Part shown: one piece after another, positions 63,210 through 64,000 of the stretch
Numbering within the stretch: the stretch's first letter is position 1
Layout of the letters: every line of letters starts with the position of its first letter
From: Cellulomonas sp. URHE0023
GTDB lineage: Bacteria > Actinomycetota > Actinomycetes > Actinomycetales > Cellulomonadaceae
Direction: 5' to 3'
Assembly (NCBI RefSeq): GCF_000688475.1
Contig: NZ_JIAN01000006.1
Coordinates: 310,001-374,000, forward strand
DNA: 64,000 nt
Made by a program: the position numbers and the translations under genes
Notes under the pieces: generated by a model
The model's database searches: none
The model's input: the letters and a program-made list of their open reading frames with translations, nothing else
Told to the model about the DNA's origin: nothing

Positions 63210-63985
63210 GCCACGACCCGAAGAGCACGAACAGGCCCGGTACGGCGTTCGGCGTCGACATCGGCGGCAGCGGCATCAAGGGCGCGCCGGTCTCGCTCGA
63301 CGACGGCGAGTTCTCCGCCGACCGGGTGCGGATCCCGACGCCGCAGCCGTCCACCCCGGACGCTGTGGCGAAGACCGTCGCCGAGGTGGTCGACTCCTTC
63401 GACCTGGACAAGGACGTCCCGATCGGCGTCACGTTCCCGGCGGTGATCCTGCACGGAGTCGCACAGTCGGCGGCCAACGTCGACAAGTCCTGGATCGGCA
63501 CGAACGTCGAGAAGGCCGTCCAGCAGGCCACCGGTCGCAAGGTGCTCGCGGTCAACGACGCGGACGCCGCCGGGTACGCGGAGGTGCTCTACGGTGCGGC
63601 GCGCGGGGTCGACGGGGTGGTCCTCGTGGTCACGCTCGGGACCGGCATCGGCTCCGCCCTGATCGTCGACGGGCACCTCGTGCCCAACACCGAGCTCGGC
63701 CACCTGGAGATCGACGGGCACGACGCGGAGTCCAGGGCGGCCGAGAGCGCGCGCGACCGTGACGACCTGTCCTGGGAGGCGTGGGCCGAGCGGCTCCAGC
63801 GGTACTTCACCGTGGTGGAGAACCTGTTCTGGCCAGACCTGATCGTCGTCGGCGGCGGGGTGAGCAAGCATCACGAGAAGTTCCTGCCGCTGCTGGACCT
63901 CCGCACGAAGATCGTCCCCGCTGAGCTCCGCAACGCCGCGGGGATTATCGGAGCCGCGGCGCTGGCCGCCGACTTCCGCGGCTGA
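63206..63985 (+). CDS. ppgK: polyphosphate glucokinase (ROK family)
   Basis: 259 aa. It phosphorylates glucose with polyphosphate or [15 protein letters not shown] at 15-26 is the phosphate loop and GSGIKG is typical of PpgK; VNDADAAG near 116 has the catalytic Asp, and [10 protein letters not shown] near 145 follows. The zinc-binding cysteine cluster of ordinary ROK glucokinases is absent, which separates it from the glk gene at the start of the window. ATG 63206 overlaps the map stop (ATGA), so the two are co-translated. The stop at 63983-63985 leaves 15 bases to the window end. Confidence 0.94.
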   Translation: MSHDPKSTNRPGTAFGVDIGGSGIKGAPVSLDDGEFSADRVRIPTPQPSTPDAVAKTVAEVVDSFDLDKDVPIGVTFPAVILHGVAQSAANVDKSWIGTNVEKAVQQATGRKVLAVNDADAAGYAEVLYGAARGVDGVVLVVTLGTGIGSALIVDGHLVPNTELGHLEIDGHDAESRAAESARDRDDLSWEAWAERLQRYFTVVENLFWPDLIVVGGGVSKHHEKFLPLLDLRTKIVPAELRNAAGIIGAAALAADFRG

Positions 63986-64000
63986 CGTTGCACGATCTGG

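Noticed and set aside
1-64000. tRNA, rRNA, CRISPR, insertion sequence or prophage content
   Set aside because: No cloverleaf-like sequence, regular spaced repeats, transposase motif or attachment-site repeat was seen on reading the intergenic regions.

Overview
The window is a chromosomal stretch of a high-GC Gram-positive bacterium, almost certainly an actinomycete. Three things point this way: the qcrCAB genes with a diheme cytochrome c subunit, the actinobacterial subunit IV CtaF, and many genes that appear to start directly at the transcription start behind a TAnnnT box. The gene order fadD, DEDDh-UvrC nuclease, trpD, ctaE, qcrCAB, ctaF/ctaC, A-type Fe-S carrier, glycerate kinase, pyrD, pepA, lipoamide E2, TIGR01777 epimerase, lipB, lipA, DUF4191, RDD, glnA, glnE, glnA2, panB parallels the Mycobacterium tuberculosis Rv2187-Rv2225 region as I remember it. 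Having ctaD beside ctaC, and the general codon style, suggest a Micrococcales member such as Cellulomonas; that is inference only. I see no mobile elements, CRISPR arrays, tRNA or rRNA genes.

Layout. 1-8336: tail of a membrane protein, ROK glucokinase, long-chain acyl-CoA ligase, a four-cysteine miniprotein, a NYN-domain protein, the exonuclease-UvrC fusion, an Lrp ligand-binding protein, and trpD coupled to a response-regulator-like protein. 8656-17331: the respiratory block, with ctaE-qcrCAB rightward and ctaC-ctaD-ctaF leftward, and sodA plus a META lipoprotein between them. 17589-24582: sulfur, Fe-S and cofactor genes (a lysine-free cysteine desulfurase homologue with TusA, an A-type carrier, glycerate kinase, nadA) followed by DJ-1, VOC and M20 peptidase genes. 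24616-32484: DUF3043, aldo/keto reductase, a YczE/MocR-type divergent pair, pyrD, small membrane proteins and pepA. 32669-44512: lipoate enzymology (lpdA, E2, lipB, lipA) interrupted by a membrane-anchored pseudokinase, a Gfo/Idh oxidoreductase and an MMPL/MarR pair. 44587-58489: nitrogen block, with glnA under a GlnR-type box, an orphan nitrate reductase-flavoprotein fusion, and glnA2-glnE. 58608-63985: nadE, panB, an EEP-family protein, map and polyphosphate glucokinase.

How the genes work together. The respiratory genes encode a bc1-aa3 supercomplex that needs no soluble cytochrome c. LipA and LipB make the lipoyl groups carried by the two lipoyl domains of the neighbouring E2, which LpdA re-oxidises. 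GlnE would adenylylate GlnA, which has the target tyrosine; GlnA2 lacks it. The most unusual system is the cysteine desulfurase homologue: it keeps the persulfide cysteine loop but has no lysine at all in 395 residues, so it cannot form the usual PLP Schiff base. It is translationally coupled to a TusA-like sulfur carrier.
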